DNA from: Thermoplasmatota archaeon
Lineage (GTDB): Archaea > Thermoplasmatota > Thermoplasmata > Thermoplasmatales > Thermoplasmataceae
DNA length: 7,128 nt
NCBI GenBank assembly: GCA_023379355.1
Contig: JAMCUD010000097.1
Location: 1 to 7,128, forward strand
Direction: 5' to 3'
Under the pieces are notes generated by a model. The model worked only from the letters and a program-made list of their open reading frames with translations, had not been told where the DNA came from and did no database searches. This document shows positions 6,480-7,128 of the stretch, one piece after another; position 1 is the stretch's first letter; every line of letters starts with the position of its first letter. Made by a program: the position numbers and the translations under genes.

Positions 6480-6923
6480 TTATCTCAGTTCCGGAATTTT
6501 TCCGTTGGGATCAAGTATTTCATCCCTTATCCTGGAAGCAATCTTCTGAAGTTCACTTTCGGGGGCAATCTTTCGCCCCCATTTCAGCTCTCTGCTGCAG
6601 AATCGGGGAATTATATGCACATGGTAATGAAAGACTCTCTGGTTAGCGCAGGATCCATTGTTCTGGCCTATGTTGATTGCATCGGCGCCCACGGCCCTGA
6701 CAACAGCAGGCGATATTACCTTGGTGGCACGGTGAACTTCAAGGAAAACATCCTCACTTATGTCAAGTATATTCTCATAATGATCCCTCGGAATCACAAG
6801 AACATGCCCCGGTTCTACAGGGGCTATGTCCATGAAAGCCATCACGGAATCATTTTCATAGATGATGGCTGCTTTCTTTTTCCTGACGATCTCACGACAG
6901 AAAACGCAGTCCTCGCTGTACAT
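6480..6923 (-). CDS. HIT-family protein (histidine triad nucleotide hydrolase/transferase)
   Basis: This is a soluble protein of 147 residues. The family hydrolyses or transfers nucleoside phosphates such as adenosine phosphoramidates or dinucleoside polyphosphates. Visible features are the N-terminal CVFC (6-9), which with H48 and H99 probably makes the zinc site found in many HIT proteins. The substrate-binding stretch is MDIAPVEPGHVLVIPRDHYE (31-50), and the catalytic histidine triad is HYHVHIIPR (99-107; H101 is the expected nucleophile). The segment before the triad reads NNGSCANQRVFH, where many relatives have AGQ. The precise substrate cannot be told. ATG 6923 is the start. A TATA-like CTTTAAGT (6947-6954) about 27 bases upstream suggests a leaderless mRNA. 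It diverges from the Mrp-type ATPase gene. Confidence 0.93.
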   Translation of the reverse strand: MYSEDCVFCREIVRKKKAAIIYENDSVMAFMDIAPVEPGHVLVIPRDHYENILDISEDVFLEVHRATKVISPAVVRAVGADAINIGQNNGSCANQRVFHYHVHIIPRFCSRELKWGRKIAPESELQKIASRIRDEILDPNGKIPELR

Positions 6924-6946
6924 CCCAGCGAGAATAGGTAAACCTG

Positions 6947-6954
6947 ACTTAAAG
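6947..6954 (-). promoter_or_regulatory. Candidate HIT gene promoter (TATA box)
   Basis: CTTTAAGT on the minus strand lies 24-31 bases before the HIT ATG, the spacing expected for a leaderless archaeal transcript. The box is not a perfect consensus. It sits about 30 bases from the opposite-facing promoter of the ATPase gene. Confidence 0.4.
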
Positions 6955-6981
6955 AATTGTCGCAGCCGGCCAATCGGTGAA

Positions 6982-6990
6982 CATAAAATA
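6982..6990 (+). promoter_or_regulatory. Candidate promoter of the Mrp-type ATPase gene
   Basis: CATAAAATA, preceded by the purine-rich GGTGAA, is a plausible BRE/TATA pair on the plus strand. Its centre lies about 25 bases before the ATG at 7011, which supports that ATG as a leaderless start. Confidence 0.45.
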
Positions 6991-7010
6991 CATTGCCGTC
7001 ATTCACTGGC

Positions 7011-7128
7011 ATGCCTACCGGAACAATAAAAATGAACAAACCGCCGCCTCAGCCAATTATAGGGCCGCCTCCCAAATCAACCAAGTACAAAGGGGTCAAG
7101 CACACCATTATGGTTATGAGCGGCAAGG
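7011..7128 (+). CDS. Mrp/NBP35-type P-loop ATPase, N-terminal part (cut by window edge)
   Basis: Only the first 39 codons are present. After a proline-rich start (MNKPPPQPIIGPPPK from the second ATG) comes KGVKHTIMVMSGK, followed by a G that begins the next codon. This is the beta strand and start of the Walker A loop typical of Mrp/NBP35/ApbC ATPases (VMSGKGGVGKS in relatives). Those proteins bind and pass on iron-sulfur clusters in the cytoplasm. ParA/MinD-type ATPases share the motif, so the subfamily is a probable call. ATG 7011 is preferred for its TATA spacing; ATG 7032 is in frame and would remove MPTGTIK. No Shine-Dalgarno sequence precedes either. Confidence 0.78.
   Translation, partial: MPTGTIKMNKPPPQPIIGPPPKSTKYKGVKHTIMVMSGK

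Noticed and set aside
1..7128. Search for CRISPR arrays, insertion sequences, tRNA genes, toxin-antitoxin pairs or other defence genes
   Set aside because: I see no regularly spaced repeats of CRISPR type, no transposase or inverted terminal repeats, no tRNA-like cloverleaf and no defence domain. Nearly all of the window is explained by housekeeping genes.

Overview
The window looks like a housekeeping segment of an archaeal chromosome, most likely from the order Thermoplasmatales. Four things support this: an archaeal-type 16S rRNA 5' end, the archaeal RNA polymerase subunit RpoK, a class I lysyl-tRNA synthetase, and an archaeal GfcR-type regulator. Likely start sites are often preceded by archaeal TATA-like boxes at a distance that suits leaderless mRNAs. 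The order-level placement is an inference from protein and rRNA flavour; I cannot name a genus.

Layout. Everything except the last, partial gene lies on the minus strand, so transcription runs right to left. At the right edge is the start of an Mrp/NBP35-type P-loop ATPase (7011 onward, plus strand), divergent from a HIT-family protein (6480-6923). Next come gfcR (5832-6428) and lysS (4311-5825), only 6 bases apart and probably co-transcribed. metG (2109-4244) follows after a 66-base gap that holds its own TATA-like box and a clear Shine-Dalgarno sequence for a TTG start. Then come rpoK (1784-1966), a 12-helix MFS transporter (530-1663), and the leader and 5' end of the 16S rRNA gene (146 down to 1, running out of the window).

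Function. The core is information processing: charging of tRNA with lysine and methionine, an RNA polymerase assembly subunit, and small-subunit rRNA. The HIT protein (nucleotide hydrolase or transferase), the PRPP-domain regulator and the Mrp ATPase (iron-sulfur carrier type) are common archaeal neighbours with looser links. The transporter's substrate is unknown.

Stretches without genes. The 383 bases between the 16S start and the MFS stop hold the rRNA leader, two or three candidate promoters and a few small hairpins, but no credible gene. The other gaps are 50-150 bases and hold promoters and T-rich terminator candidates.

I see no mobile element, CRISPR array, prophage or defence system, and no convincing undescribed system. 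The points worth a second look are small: gfcR coupled to lysS, an extra C-terminal segment on MetRS, a degenerate KMSKS motif in LysRS, a threefold repeat upstream of the transporter, and the architecture of the rRNA promoter and leader.
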